Positions 1 to 9,273 of a stretch of 64,000 bases of DNA are shown one piece after another (positions within the stretch are counted from its first letter, which is position 1; the number at the start of each line of letters is the position of its first letter). A model generated the notes under the pieces. The model was not told the origin of the DNA, did no database searches, and saw only the letters and a list, made by a program, of their open reading frames with translations. The DNA is from Frigidibacter albus (GTDB taxonomy: Bacteria; Pseudomonadota; Alphaproteobacteria; Rhodobacterales; Rhodobacteraceae): positions 186,001 to 250,000 of the forward strand of contig NZ_JAAAUC010000007.1 of NCBI RefSeq assembly GCF_009908165.1, in the 5' to 3' direction. The translations under genes were made by a program, and so were the position numbers.

Positions 1-887
1 CCCGGGAGCCCCTGGATGGCGCGCAGGTCTATCGAGGCGACCTGCTTGCCCTTGCGCCATTCGGCGAGGAAGCCCTTGCGGGCGAAGACGGTCCAGCCCT
101 CCCCCTCCAGCTTCTGCCCGGCGCTGACGCGGATCACCCGGTCATCGGCCGGGCCCTCGGCCATCTGGTTGGCGAGATAGACGCCCTCGGGCTCATCCAC
201 CCCGATCACCGCGCGGTCGGGCCCGCCCTCGGCAAAAAGCCGGCGCTTGGCGGCGAAGTAGCCACCATAGCCGCCATGCCGGTCGAGATGGTCGGGCGAG
301 AGGTTGGTGAAGACCGCGACATCGGGCGTCAGCGCGCGGGCAAGGTCGGTCTGGTAGCTGGACAGCTCCAGCACCACGACCTCGCCATCCGTCGCAGGCT
401 CCATGTCCAGCACGCCGCGGCCGATATTCCCGGCCATCTGGGTCGGGCGGCCGATGACCTGCAAGATGTGGTGGATGAGGGCGGTGGTGGTGGACTTGCC
501 GTTCGACCCGGTGACGGCGACGACCTTGGGGACGAGGTCGAAATCCTCCCACTCCTCCACCGCCCAACTGCGGAAGAACAGGCCGATGTCATTGTCCACC
601 GGCACGCCGAGCGCCATCGCGCGGGCGATATGGCGGTTCGGCGCGGGATAAAGGTGCGGGATGCCGGGCGAGGTGACCAGCAGCACCACACCTTCCCAGG
701 CCGCATCGCGGCCAAGGTCGGTGCAGGGGAAGCCCTCGGCTTCGGCCTTGGCGCGGGCCTCGGGGCTGTCATCCCACAGCACCGGCTCGGCGCCGCCCGC
801 CTGCAGCGCCCGCGCAGCGGCGAGGCCCGAGCGGCCGAGGCCGAGAACGGCGACCTTGCGCCCGTCATATCCTTGAACCGGAATCAT
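1..887 (-). CDS. murD: UDP-N-acetylmuramoyl-L-alanine:D-glutamate ligase (3' end cut by window edge)
   Basis: Cytoplasmic Mur ligase that adds D-glutamate to UDP-MurNAc-L-Ala during peptidoglycan precursor synthesis. The visible 295 codons begin at an ATG (887-885) with [21 protein letters not shown], the Rossmann-type N-terminal domain typical of MurD. The ATP-binding loop GSNGKSTT sits at residues 127-134, and the central-domain motif [10 protein letters not shown] follows. The reading frame stays open to base 1, so the C-terminal domain lies outside the window. It is the last visible gene of a minus-strand dcw operon, 75 bases after the SDR-like gene. Identity is clear from the motifs and from its place after mraY. 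Confidence 0.96.
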   Translation of the reverse strand, partial: MIPVQGYDGRKVAVLGLGRSGLAAARALQAGGAEPVLWDDSPEARAKAEAEGFPCTDLGRDAAWEGVVLLVTSPGIPHLYPAPNRHIARAMALGVPVDNDIGLFFRSWAVEEWEDFDLVPKVVAVTGSNGKSTTTALIHHILQVIGRPTQMAGNIGRGVLDMEPATDGEVVVLELSSYQTDLARALTPDVAVFTNLSPDHLDRHGGYGGYFAAKRRLFAEGGPDRAVIGVDEPEGVYLANQMAEGPADDRVIRVSAGQKLEGEGWTVFARKGFLAEWRKGKQVASIDLRAIQGLP

Positions 888-962
888 CTTGCGCCCCTGT
901 CTTAGGTTTGGGGGACCATGCCCCCATGCCGGGCGGCTGCGCAAGGCGGTGGCCCGGCAGCG

Positions 963-1526
963 TTACACGGCAGCGGGAAGCACCGTGCCGTTCGGGCCAT
1001 CACCCGGCAGCAGCGCAAGGCGCAGGGCCCCGGCAATATCGCCCGCGAAGGCGGCGTTGATCTTGGTTCCCGCCGGCAGGTCGCGCGGCAGGGTGCGCAC
1101 CAGCGCGGTCAGCGCGGCGGCAGCGACGGGGCTGGCGCCGGGGGCATCGGGGGGTGGCAGCAGCGCCACGATGCGGCCCCAGTCCTGCGCCTGCCAGCGC
1201 GGCACGCAGAGGCGGATCAGGTCCAGCGGCGCGGCGAGCGCGGTTTCCATCAGCCGCGCCAGATCGCTGCCCCTCTCCAGCAGCGAGGCATCGGCGCCGG
1301 CTTCCGCAACGATCACCACGATATCGAAGCCGCCCGCAGCGAGCACCGGCGGGAACCAGCTGTCCGGGTCGGACAGGTCCATCGGCAGGCATTTCAGCCC
1401 CGGCACCGCGCCGACGACGGCCAGGCCGAGCGTGACCGCTGCGCCCTCGGCGGCCAGCGCGCGCGCCATCGCCTCGGCCGCGCGAGGCGCGCCCACCACA
1501 AGCGCCGTCAGAGAAGTGGGGCGCAT
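963..1526 (-). CDS. Short-chain dehydrogenase-like protein of unknown role in the dcw cluster
   Basis: A 187-residue protein starting [20 protein letters not shown]. Its pattern of beta strand, glycine/alanine-rich turn and helices, an internal FDIVVIVAEAG segment and a C-terminal NAAFAGDIAGALRLAL segment resembles a degenerate short-chain dehydrogenase/reductase Rossmann fold. I see no intact TGxxxGxG cofactor motif and no YxxxK catalytic pair, so enzymatic activity is doubtful. The ATG overlaps the mraY stop by one base (TGATG), implying translational coupling. The place between mraY and murD is where other organisms have nothing or ftsW. Function unknown; a structural or regulatory role in wall synthesis is only inferred from position. 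Confidence 0.75.
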   Translation of the reverse strand: MRPTSLTALVVGAPRAAEAMARALAAEGAAVTLGLAVVGAVPGLKCLPMDLSDPDSWFPPVLAAGGFDIVVIVAEAGADASLLERGSDLARLMETALAAPLDLIRLCVPRWQAQDWGRIVALLPPPDAPGASPVAAAALTALVRTLPRDLPAGTKINAAFAGDIAGALRLALLPGDGPNGTVLPAAV

Positions 1527-2608
1527 CAGCGCAGTTTCAGCGTGGCGAGGCCGATCAGCGCCAGGATCAGCGAGATGATCCAGAAGCGGATCACGATCTG
1601 AGGCTCTGCCCAGCCTTTCTTTTCGAAATGGTGGTGGATCGGGGCCATCAGGAACACCCGCCGCCCGGTGCGCTTGAAGTAGAGCACCTGGATGATGACG
1701 CTCAGCGCCTCGACCACGAAGAGGCCGCCGACGATGGCCAGAACGATCTCGTGCTTGGTCACCACGGCAATGGCGCCAAGCGCGCCGCCAAGGGCGAGGC
1801 TGCCGGTATCGCCCATGAACACGGCAGCCGGGGGCGCGTTGTACCACAGGAAGCCAAGCCCCCCGCCGATCAGCGCGGCGACGAAGATCAGCAATTCGCC
1901 AGTACCGGGCACGTAGTTGACGCCGAGATACTCGGCAAAGTCGACGCGGCCCACGGTATAGGCGATCACCCCCAGCGTGCCGGCGGCGATCATCACCGGC
2001 ATGATCGCGAGGCCATCGAGCCCGTCGGTCAGGTTCACGGCATTGGCGGCCCCGACGATCACCACCATCGAGAACGGCACGAAGAAGATGCCAAGGTTCA
2101 GCATCGTTTCATTCAGGAACGGCAGCGCCAGCTTGCCGGTCAGGTCGTCCGGGTGGAACCAGGCCGCCGCCGCGCCGGCCAGCGCCGCGATGACAAGGCC
2201 GATCAGGAAGCGGGTGCGCGAGGACAGGCCCGCGGTGGTCTGCTTGGTGACCTTGGCATAGTCATCGGCAAAGCCGATCAGGCCGAAGGCATAGGTGACC
2301 AGCAGCACGATCCAGACATAGGGGTTGTCGAGCCGCGCCCAGAGCAGGGTCGAGACCAGCAGCGCCGAAAGGATCAGCAGGCCGCCCATCGTGGGGGTGC
2401 CGGCTTTCACAAAGTGCGTCTGCGGCCCATCCTCGCGGATCGGCTGGCCCTTCTTCTGCTTGCGGCGCAGGAAGTTGATCAGCGGCTGGCCAAAGATGAA
2501 GCCGAAGATCAGCGCGGTGAAAAAGGCAGCACCAGCCCGGAAGGTGATGTAGCGAAACAGGTTGAAGATATCGCCGCCGTCCGAGAACTGCGCCAGCCAA
2601 TACAGCAT
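1526..2608 (-). CDS. mraY: Phospho-N-acetylmuramoyl-pentapeptide transferase
   Basis: Integral membrane enzyme that transfers phospho-MurNAc-pentapeptide to undecaprenyl phosphate, forming lipid I. The 360-residue length matches the family. About ten hydrophobic segments are visible. Signature motifs are FADDYAKV (residues 113-120, the Asp pair), NLTDGLDGL (192-200) and the HHHFEKKGW loop near the C-terminus. The start ATG lies directly after the murF stop with no gap, and the stop overlaps the start of the SDR-like gene, as expected in a translationally coupled dcw operon. Very confident. Confidence 0.98.
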   Translation of the reverse strand: MLYWLAQFSDGGDIFNLFRYITFRAGAAFFTALIFGFIFGQPLINFLRRKQKKGQPIREDGPQTHFVKAGTPTMGGLLILSALLVSTLLWARLDNPYVWIVLLVTYAFGLIGFADDYAKVTKQTTAGLSSRTRFLIGLVIAALAGAAAAWFHPDDLTGKLALPFLNETMLNLGIFFVPFSMVVIVGAANAVNLTDGLDGLAIMPVMIAAGTLGVIAYTVGRVDFAEYLGVNYVPGTGELLIFVAALIGGGLGFLWYNAPPAAVFMGDTGSLALGGALGAIAVVTKHEIVLAIVGGLFVVEALSVIIQVLYFKRTGRRVFLMAPIHHHFEKKGWAEPQIVIRFWIISLILALIGLATLKLR

Positions 2609-4054
2609 TTATTCGGTTCCTCGATTGTCGTGCGCGACCGCTTGGCCGAGTTTGCGCAGCGCGTCAACCACGAGGCTGACTTTGATGCCCTTGGATCCCT
2701 TGACCAGCACGACATCGCCGGCATCGGCCAGATGATGCGCGCGGGCAGCCAGCGCCGGGGCGGTCTCGTGCCACTCGCCGCGCTGCGCGCGGGGCAGAAG
2801 GTCGTAGAGCGTCTTCATCCGCGGGCCGACGCAATGCACCAGCTTGATGCCGGCCATCGCCGGGTGTTGGGCGATGTCCGAGTGCATCCGCAGCTCGTCG
2901 GGCCCCAGTTCCAGCATGTCGCCCAGAACCGCGATGCGGCGGCCTTCGGACTTGCGGCCGATGCCGTCGGTGGGGCGCGCGGCGCCAAGCATGTCGAGCG
3001 CGGCGGCCATCGAGGCGGGGTTGGCGTTGAAGGCGTCGTCGATCAGCTCGAAGGACAGGTGGTCATCGACGATGTCGAGCACGATGCGTTCCCGCGTGCC
3101 GCGGCCAAGCGGCGGCGCCCAGAGGCCAAGGTCCAGCGCGGCGATGGCGATGTCGGCGCCCACCGCCTCGGCCACCGCCAGCGCGGCAAGGCCGTTCTGC
3201 GCGAAATGGCGACCCGGGGTGCGGACCTTGAACAGCAGCGGCAGCCCGGCATGGTCTGCCTGCACGATGGTGGCATCGGGGGTCATTTGCGCCTGGGTCA
3301 GCCGGAAATCGGCGCCCGGCACCGGGCCGAAGGTCAGGATCGCCCCGGCGCGGGCGGCGGCCTTGGCAAGGATGTCGCTGACCGGCAGCCCAAGCGGGAT
3401 CACCGCAGTGCCCCCCGGCTCCAGCCCGTCGAAGATCGCGGCTTTTTCCCGGGCGATGGCCTCGATGCTGTCGAACGCCTCCAGATGCGCGGCGGCAACG
3501 GTGGTGATCATCGCCACATGCGGGCGGGCAAGGTGGGCGAGCGGGGCGATTTCGCCGGGATGGTTCATCCCGATCTCGATCACCGCGAAATCGGCGTCCA
3601 CCGGCATCCGCGCCAGCGTCAGCGGCACGCCCCAGTGGTTGTTGTAGCTGGCCTCGGCGGCATGGACGCGGCCCTGCGCCGTCAAGATTGCGCGCAGCAT
3701 CTCCTTGGTCGAGGTCTTGCCGACCGATCCGGTGACGGCGATGACCTTGGCCTGCCCCCGCGCCCGCCCCGCCGCGCCAAGAGCCGCGAGTCCCTCCAGC
3801 ACGTCCGGCACGATCAGCAGCGGGTCGCTCTCGTTGCAACCGTCCGGGATACGGCTGACCAGCGCCGCGGCGGCGCCCTTGTCCAGCGCGGCGCGGACGA
3901 AGTCATGGCCGTCGCGGACGTCAGTCAGCGCGACGAACAGGTCGCCCGGTTGCAGGCTGCGGGTGTCGATGGAGACTCCGGTGGCAGCGAAGGCTTGGGT
4001 GGCGCGGCCGTCGGTCGCGGCGGCGGCGTCGGCCGAGGTCCAGAGGGCGGTCAA
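2609..4054 (-). CDS. murF: UDP-N-acetylmuramoyl-tripeptide:D-alanyl-D-alanine ligase
   Basis: Adds D-Ala-D-Ala to UDP-MurNAc-tripeptide, completing the cytoplasmic pentapeptide precursor. The 481-residue protein has the Mur ligase ATP loop GSVGKTST at residues 109-116, an EIGMNHPGEI segment in the central domain, and the C-terminal domain with DDAFNANPASM, characteristic of MurF. Its start overlaps the end of murE by 4 bases (4051-4054), so the two genes are probably translated together. Nothing unusual is seen. Confidence 0.97.
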   Translation of the reverse strand: MTALWTSADAAAATDGRATQAFAATGVSIDTRSLQPGDLFVALTDVRDGHDFVRAALDKGAAAALVSRIPDGCNESDPLLIVPDVLEGLAALGAAGRARGQAKVIAVTGSVGKTSTKEMLRAILTAQGRVHAAEASYNNHWGVPLTLARMPVDADFAVIEIGMNHPGEIAPLAHLARPHVAMITTVAAAHLEAFDSIEAIAREKAAIFDGLEPGGTAVIPLGLPVSDILAKAAARAGAILTFGPVPGADFRLTQAQMTPDATIVQADHAGLPLLFKVRTPGRHFAQNGLAALAVAEAVGADIAIAALDLGLWAPPLGRGTRERIVLDIVDDHLSFELIDDAFNANPASMAAALDMLGAARPTDGIGRKSEGRRIAVLGDMLELGPDELRMHSDIAQHPAMAGIKLVHCVGPRMKTLYDLLPRAQRGEWHETAPALAARAHHLADAGDVVLVKGSKGIKVSLVVDALRKLGQAVAHDNRGTE

Positions 4055-5535
4055 ATCCGGCCCTCCAGCGCGGCGACGGCGACGCTGGCCTGTTCGGCAT
4101 CGTCGAACGGGTAGACGGTGTCGCCGACGATCTGGCCTGTCTCATGCCCCTTGCCGGCGATCAGCAGCGCATCCCCCGACCCGAGCGCGTCCACCCCCCG
4201 CAAGATCGCCTCGGCCCGGTCGGCCACTTCGGTCGCGTTCGGGCAACCGGCCATCACCTCGGCCCGGATCGTGGCCGGCTCCTCGCTGCGCGGGTTGTCA
4301 TCGGTGACATAGACCAGATCGGCATGGCGCGCCGCCGCCTCGCCCATCAGCGGACGCTTGAGCTTGTCCCGGTCGCCGCCCGCGCCAAAGACGCAGACGA
4401 TGCGGCCCATGACATGCGGGCGCAGCGATTGCAGCGCGGAAGCCAGCGCGCCGGGCTTGTGCGAGTAATCCACGAACACCGTCGCGCCGTTCTGCCGCGT
4501 GGCGACATGCTGCATCCGGCCGGGCACGGTGGAAAGGCCCGCCAGCGCGCGGAACACCTCCTCATGCGGGCTGCCCGAGCCGATGCACAGGCCCGCCGCC
4601 AGCAGCACGTTTTCCGCCTGGAAGCCGCCGATCAGGTTCAGCCGCAGCTGCCGGTCCTCGCCCAACCAGCCGACGCGCACATCCTGGCCGGTGGCATCGA
4701 AGCGCTGCGCGATAATGCGCAGGTCGGCGGCAGGGGTCGGGCCGGTCAGCATCAGCCGGTGGCCGCGCCCCTCGATATGGTCGGCGATCATCTGCAGGCC
4801 GCTCTGGTCGGCGGTGTTGACCACGGCACTGGCGCCCGCGGGCAGGATGCGGCTGAATAGCCCGCCCTTGGCCGCGAAATATTCCGCGAAATCCGCGTGA
4901 TAGTCGAGATGGTCCTGGCTGAAGTTGGTGAAGCCCGCCGCCTTCAGCCGCACCCCGTCGAGCCGGCGCTGGTCGAGCCCGTGCGAGGAGGCCTCCATCG
5001 CCGCATGGGTAATCCCGGCCGCCGCCGCCTCGGCCAGCAGCCGGTGCAGGGTGATCGGCTCGGGCGTGGTGTGCTGCAGGGGGGCGTGGAAATCGCCCAG
5101 AACCCCCATCGTGCCGATGTTGATCGCCTGCACCCCCATCGCCTGCCAGATCTGCCTTGTGAAGGTGGCGACGCTGGTCTTGCCGCTGGTGCCGGTGATC
5201 GCCACCACCGTCGCCGGCTGCGCGCCGAACCACAGCGCCGCGGCGCCGGCCAGCGCGGCGCGCGGGTCCTCGGCCACGATCAGCGCGGCGGGGCTGGCGT
5301 CCAGCACGTCGCGGGCCATCGCCGCCCCGGCGCGGTCGGTCAGCACCGCGCCGGCGCCCATGCGCAGCGCGTATTGGATGAACTCGGCGCCATGCACCCG
5401 GCTGCCCGGCAGGGCGGCGAACAGATGCCCCGGCTTCGTCTGCCGGCTGTCCACCGACAGGCCGGTGACGGCGGCATCGGCGCCGCCCTGCGCTGTCAGG
5501 CCCAGTTCGGCCAGGGTCTTGGTGGTATGCGCCAT
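4051..5535 (-). CDS. murE: UDP-N-acetylmuramoyl-L-alanyl-D-glutamate:meso-diaminopimelate ligase
   Basis: Adds the third amino acid to the peptidoglycan stem peptide. The 494-residue protein has the ATP loop GTSGKT at residues 115-120 and the C-terminal DDNPR motif, which in the MurE family marks specificity for meso-diaminopimelate rather than lysine. This fits a Gram-negative wall. It lies 36 bases downstream of ftsI and overlaps murF. Start ATG at 5535 gives MAHTTKTLAELGL, consistent with family N-termini. Confidence 0.97.
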   Translation of the reverse strand: MAHTTKTLAELGLTAQGGADAAVTGLSVDSRQTKPGHLFAALPGSRVHGAEFIQYALRMGAGAVLTDRAGAAMARDVLDASPAALIVAEDPRAALAGAAALWFGAQPATVVAITGTSGKTSVATFTRQIWQAMGVQAINIGTMGVLGDFHAPLQHTTPEPITLHRLLAEAAAAGITHAAMEASSHGLDQRRLDGVRLKAAGFTNFSQDHLDYHADFAEYFAAKGGLFSRILPAGASAVVNTADQSGLQMIADHIEGRGHRLMLTGPTPAADLRIIAQRFDATGQDVRVGWLGEDRQLRLNLIGGFQAENVLLAAGLCIGSGSPHEEVFRALAGLSTVPGRMQHVATRQNGATVFVDYSHKPGALASALQSLRPHVMGRIVCVFGAGGDRDKLKRPLMGEAAARHADLVYVTDDNPRSEEPATIRAEVMAGCPNATEVADRAEAILRGVDALGSGDALLIAGKGHETGQIVGDTVYPFDDAEQASVAVAALEGRI

Positions 5536-5571
5536 CGGAGCCTCATCAGTTCGGCGCCGCCTTGCGCCCCG

Positions 5572-7353
5572 TCAGTTGCGGACGAGTGTTATCCCATGCT
5601 GCGCCGGGGGTTCAACCTCGGGCCGCAGCCCCAGCATCGGCGCAACCCGGCGGATGATCTCGGCGCCGACCGGCACTGCGGTCCAGCCCGCGGTGCGGCG
5701 CGGCTCGCTGCCCGAATTCTCGGACGGCTCGTCCAGCGTGATGATCATCACGTATTTGGGATCATGCGACGGGAAGACCGACGCGAAGGTCGCGATCAGC
5801 CGGTCCTTGTAATAGCCCCCCTGCGGGTTGGGCTTGTCGGCAGAGCCGGTCTTGCCGCCCACCGCATAGCCCGGCACCTCGCCAAAGCTGGCGGTGCCGC
5901 GGGTCACCACGGCGCGCAGCATGGATCGCAGGATGCTGGAGGTTTCTTCCGACACGACGCGCGGCCCCGGCGCGGGCATCGGTGATTTCAGGATCGTCGG
6001 CGTGACCTTGGTGCCGCCGTTGAGCACCGAGGCATAGGCCGCCGCCAGATGCAGCGGGCTGGCCGACAACCCGTGGCCATAGGACACGGTCATCGTGGTG
6101 ATCTCGGGCCAGTTGCGCGGCAGGATGGGCTTGCCGGTGGGCGCCTCGACCATCTCGATCGCCGTCGGCTCCAGCAGCCCCAGCGTGCCGAGGAAGGCCT
6201 TCTGCCGTTCGGCCCCCAGCATCAGCGCCACCCGCGCCGTGCCGATGTTCGAGGATTTGACGATGATGTCGGTCACCGACAGCTCGGCGCCGTAATCCTT
6301 GAAGTCGCGGATCCGGTGCTTGCCCCAGATCATCGGCGATTTGGTGGCGATATGGGTCTCGGGATTGACGAGATCCAGGTCCATGGCCTGCGCGATGGCG
6401 AAGATCTTGAAGGTCGAGCCGAGTTCATAGACGCCCTGCACCGCGCGGTTGAACAGCGGGCTGTCAGACGGATCGCCCTTCAGCGCGGGCTGCGGACGGG
6501 TGTTGGGGTCGAAATCGGGCAGCGAGGCCATGGCCACCACCTCGCCCGAATGGATATCCATCAAGATCGCCGTGGCGCCCTTGGCGTTCATCAGCTTCAT
6601 GCCGCCATAGAGGACCTCCTCGACGGTGGCCTGGATGCCGAGGTCGATGGACAGTTGCAGCGGCTGCCCGCCATTGCCGGGGTCGCGCAGCCAGCCGTCG
6701 AAGGTCTTCTCCACCCCCGCCGTGCCGATCACCTCGGCCGAATGCACGCCCTCGCGGCCAAAGCTGGCGCCGCCCAGAACATGCGCGGCCAGCGCGCCAT
6801 TGGGATAGATCCGCATCTCGCGCGGGCCGAACAGCAGGCCCGGATCGCCGATGTCATGCACCGCCTGCATCTGCTCGGGGCTGATCTTCTTCTTGATCCA
6901 CAGGAACTTGCGGCTACCGGTGAAATCTTCCTTCAGGTCCTCGGCGTCCAGATCGGGGAAGATCGCGGCGAGTTCCACGGCGGCGCGTTCCGGCTCCACC
7001 ATGCTTTGCGGCTGTGCGTAAAGGGAGTGGGTGACAAGGTTTGTGGCGAGGATGCGCCCCTCGCGGTCCACGATATCGGCGCGTTGCGCCAGGATCGAGG
7101 CGCCGGAGGCGGCCGCCCGCGGCTCTACCGGGTCGGTCGCGGCCAGCAGGCCCATGCGGGCGCCGACGACGGTGAAGGCGGAAAAGAACAGCAGGCCCAT
7201 GACCAGCAGCCGCCCCTCGGCGCGCTGGCGGGACTTGTCGCGCATCGCCTCATGCCGCAGGCGCAGGTTCTCGCGTTCGATCGCGTCGGGATTCTCGCCG
7301 CGGTCACGGGCGGACAGGATGCGGGCCAGCGGGCGCAGCGGGGTGCGGATCAC
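5572..7353 (-). CDS. ftsI: Peptidoglycan D,D-transpeptidase FtsI (PBP3)
   Basis: Division-specific class B penicillin-binding protein that cross-links septal peptidoglycan. The frame is open further upstream, but the best start is the GTG at 7353-7351: it is preceded by a GGAG ribosome site and overlaps the ftsL stop in a GTGA arrangement. From this start the protein has 593 residues, a short Arg-rich cytoplasmic tail, one transmembrane helix at about 49-72, the PBP dimerisation domain, and the three transpeptidase motifs: S313-T-F-K316, S367-S-N369 and K501-T-G-S. Length and motif spacing are normal for the family. Confidence 0.97.
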   Translation of the reverse strand: MIRTPLRPLARILSARDRGENPDAIERENLRLRHEAMRDKSRQRAEGRLLVMGLLFFSAFTVVGARMGLLAATDPVEPRAAASGASILAQRADIVDREGRILATNLVTHSLYAQPQSMVEPERAAVELAAIFPDLDAEDLKEDFTGSRKFLWIKKKISPEQMQAVHDIGDPGLLFGPREMRIYPNGALAAHVLGGASFGREGVHSAEVIGTAGVEKTFDGWLRDPGNGGQPLQLSIDLGIQATVEEVLYGGMKLMNAKGATAILMDIHSGEVVAMASLPDFDPNTRPQPALKGDPSDSPLFNRAVQGVYELGSTFKIFAIAQAMDLDLVNPETHIATKSPMIWGKHRIRDFKDYGAELSVTDIIVKSSNIGTARVALMLGAERQKAFLGTLGLLEPTAIEMVEAPTGKPILPRNWPEITTMTVSYGHGLSASPLHLAAAYASVLNGGTKVTPTILKSPMPAPGPRVVSEETSSILRSMLRAVVTRGTASFGEVPGYAVGGKTGSADKPNPQGGYYKDRLIATFASVFPSHDPKYVMIITLDEPSENSGSEPRRTAGWTAVPVGAEIIRRVAPMLGLRPEVEPPAQHGITLVRN

Positions 7354-7709
7354 GGCGTCGTCTCCTCTGTTTCGGGAAGCGCCCCGAAGGTTTCCACCGG
7401 GTCGGTGATCGGCGGCAGCGGCTCGGCGGGGTAGCCCACTTGGGCCGCGGTGCCGAACTGCTCGGCCGTCAGTGGCAGCAGCTCCAGCCGCTGGAAGTTG
7501 ATGTCGGCCAGTTCGCGCAGCCGGTCGGGACGGTTCAGGTACGCCCATTCCGCCTTCAGCACGTTCAGGCTTTCGCGCAGGTGGCGGATGTCCGATTGCA
7601 GGCGGTCGATCTCGGTCAGGCGGGCCTGGGTGCGGTAATTCTCGCGGTAGGCCCAGAAGGCAAGGCCCATGACGGCCAGCGCGGTGAGAACATAGAACAG
7701 GCTGCGCAT
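7350..7709 (-). CDS. ftsL: Cell division protein FtsL
   Basis: Small bitopic division protein that in other bacteria forms a complex with FtsB and FtsQ and activates FtsWI. The ATG at 7709-7707 gives MRSLFYVLTALAVMGLAFWAY, a single N-terminal membrane helix, followed by a coiled-coil-like stretch with the TEIDRLQSDIRHLRESLNVLKAEWAYLNRP pattern split across residues about 30-60, typical of alphaproteobacterial FtsL. The total is 119 residues. It starts one base after the rsmH stop and overlaps ftsI by 4 bases. Sequence conservation in this family is low, so the call rests on topology and gene order. Confidence 0.9.
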   Translation of the reverse strand: MRSLFYVLTALAVMGLAFWAYRENYRTQARLTEIDRLQSDIRHLRESLNVLKAEWAYLNRPDRLRELADINFQRLELLPLTAEQFGTAAQVGYPAEPLPPITDPVETFGALPETEETTP

Positions 7710-7710
7710 G

Positions 7711-8739
7711 TCAGTGGCCTTTCCTGCGGGGGGCGGGGTCCAGCACGGGTTGCGGCAGGCCGAGGGATGAGCGGTCGGGCCGCCCCGCGGGCGCATCGGT
7801 GCGCTGCGCGACGCGCAGCTTGGCCGACCGGGCGCGGGGGTTCTGGGCCAGCTCATCGTCATCGGGCGCCACGGCGCGGCGGGTCAGCAGCTTGAAGGCC
7901 GGCGCTGCGTCCACCCGTTCGGGGGCATAGCGGCTGCCCTGCGCCTCGCCGCCGGAACGGGCGAGCAAGAAGCGCTTCACCACCCGGTCCTCCAGCGAGT
8001 GGAAGGTGACGACCGCCAGCCGCCCGCCGGGTTTCAGCGCGCGCTCCGCAGCCTCGAGCCCTTCGATCAGCTGGCCAAACTCGTCATTCACCGCGATGCG
8101 GATCGCCTGGAAGGTGCGGGTGGCCGGATGGCTCTGCCCCGGCTTGGGGCGCGGCAGGCAGGATTCGACGATGGCGACCAGCGCCCGCGTCGTCGCGATC
8201 GGCGCCGCCTCGCGGGCCCGGACGATGGCCTTGGCGATGCGCCGCGCCGCGCGGTCCTCGCCATAGTGATAGATGATGTCGGCCAGCACGGCCTCTTCGG
8301 CCTCGTTCACCAGATCTGCGGCGCTGGTGCCGGTGCTGCTCATCCGCATGTCCAGAGGGCCGTCCTTCATGAAGGAAAACCCGCGCTCCGCCTGGTCAAG
8401 CTGCATCGACGACACGCCCAGATCCAGCACCACCCCGTCCAGAGGCTCACCGGCAAGCGTGTCCATTTCCGAGAAGGTGCCTTCCACCAGCCGCAGCCGG
8501 CTGCCCAGAGGCTCCGCCCACTCCGACGCCATCGCAAAGACCGAAGGGTCGCGGTCGACGCCGATCACGCACTCCGCCCCCGCCTCCAGCAGCCCGCGCG
8601 CATAGCCGCCAGCGCCGAAGGTGCCGTCGAGCCAGGTGCCCGTGACCGGCGCCACCGCCGCCAGCAGCGGGCGCAGCAGGACGGGAACATGCGGTGCCGG
8701 GGTGTCGGGGCCAGAGGTGCCGGGGGATTCGGCGGCCAT
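7711..8739 (-). CDS. rsmH: 16S rRNA (cytosine(1402)-N(4))-methyltransferase RsmH
   Basis: SAM-dependent methyltransferase that modifies C1402 in the ribosomal decoding centre; also known as MraW. The 342-residue protein has the SAM-binding motif [11 protein letters not shown] at residues 39-49, a VDRDP acidic strand, the [19 protein letters not shown] family signature, and a late [12 protein letters not shown] motif. It lies 3 bases after the mraZ stop, with ftsL following after one base. Confidence 0.97.
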   Translation of the reverse strand: MAAESPGTSGPDTPAPHVPVLLRPLLAAVAPVTGTWLDGTFGAGGYARGLLEAGAECVIGVDRDPSVFAMASEWAEPLGSRLRLVEGTFSEMDTLAGEPLDGVVLDLGVSSMQLDQAERGFSFMKDGPLDMRMSSTGTSAADLVNEAEEAVLADIIYHYGEDRAARRIAKAIVRAREAAPIATTRALVAIVESCLPRPKPGQSHPATRTFQAIRIAVNDEFGQLIEGLEAAERALKPGGRLAVVTFHSLEDRVVKRFLLARSGGEAQGSRYAPERVDAAPAFKLLTRRAVAPDDDELAQNPRARSAKLRVAQRTDAPAGRPDRSSLGLPQPVLDPAPRRKGH

Positions 8740-8742
8740 CGT

Positions 8743-9273
8743 TCAGAAGTTCCTGTCCAGAAGCGCCGCGATATCGACACCGGGGGCCAGGCCCTCGATC
8801 TCTTCCTCGGCCTTCTCGGCCACGTCGCGGTCATAGGCTTCGGGCTGCCAGATCTGGAAGGTGTCGGCGGTGCCGGCAAAGACGGCTTCTTCGCCAAGCG
8901 TCAGCTTCTCGCGCAGCTTTTGCGGCAGCACGATGCGGCCGTCGCCGTCAATTTCCGCCACGGTGGACAGGGTGATGAACACCCGCTCCAGCGCGCGGCG
9001 GCTGGGGGTGCCGCGCGGGATGGCAAGGATGCGCGCTTCCAGGGCGGCCATGCCGTCGACCGTGTAGCATTCCAGGAATTCTCGGCGGGTATCGCCATAG
9101 ACGATGACGAAGCGGGCGCCGCCCTTGAGCTTGTCATCCTCGCGCAGCGCCTCGCGCCGGGCGCGGAACTCGGGATCGCCGTCTTCGAGGTGACGCCGAA
9201 ATGCCGCCGGAATGGACACCCTGCCCTTTCCGTCGACCTTCTGGCTGAATTCTCCCCGGAACGACCCCGTCAC
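8743..9273 (-). CDS. mraZ: Division/cell-wall cluster transcriptional repressor MraZ
   Basis: DNA-binding regulator that in Escherichia coli binds repeats upstream of its own gene and represses the dcw cluster. The 176-residue protein has two tandem AbrB/SpoVT-like halves: KVDGKGRVSIPAAFR in the first and GDGRIVLPQKLREKL in the second. It is slightly longer than the usual 140-150 residues, with an acidic C-terminal tail. It is the first gene of the operon; a purine-rich ribosome site precedes the ATG. The upstream leader (9274-9972) is unusually long and is described separately. Confidence 0.95.
   Translation of the reverse strand: MTGSFRGEFSQKVDGKGRVSIPAAFRRHLEDGDPEFRARREALREDDKLKGGARFVIVYGDTRREFLECYTVDGMAALEARILAIPRGTPSRRALERVFITLSTVAEIDGDGRIVLPQKLREKLTLGEEAVFAGTADTFQIWQPEAYDRDVAEKAEEEIEGLAPGVDIAALLDRNF

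Noticed and set aside
193-4114. Long open frames on the plus strand opposite the mur genes (for example 1628-4114)
   Set aside because: They are antisense shadows of real genes caused by high GC content: low-complexity His/Arg/Gly-rich translations, no ribosome sites, no domains.
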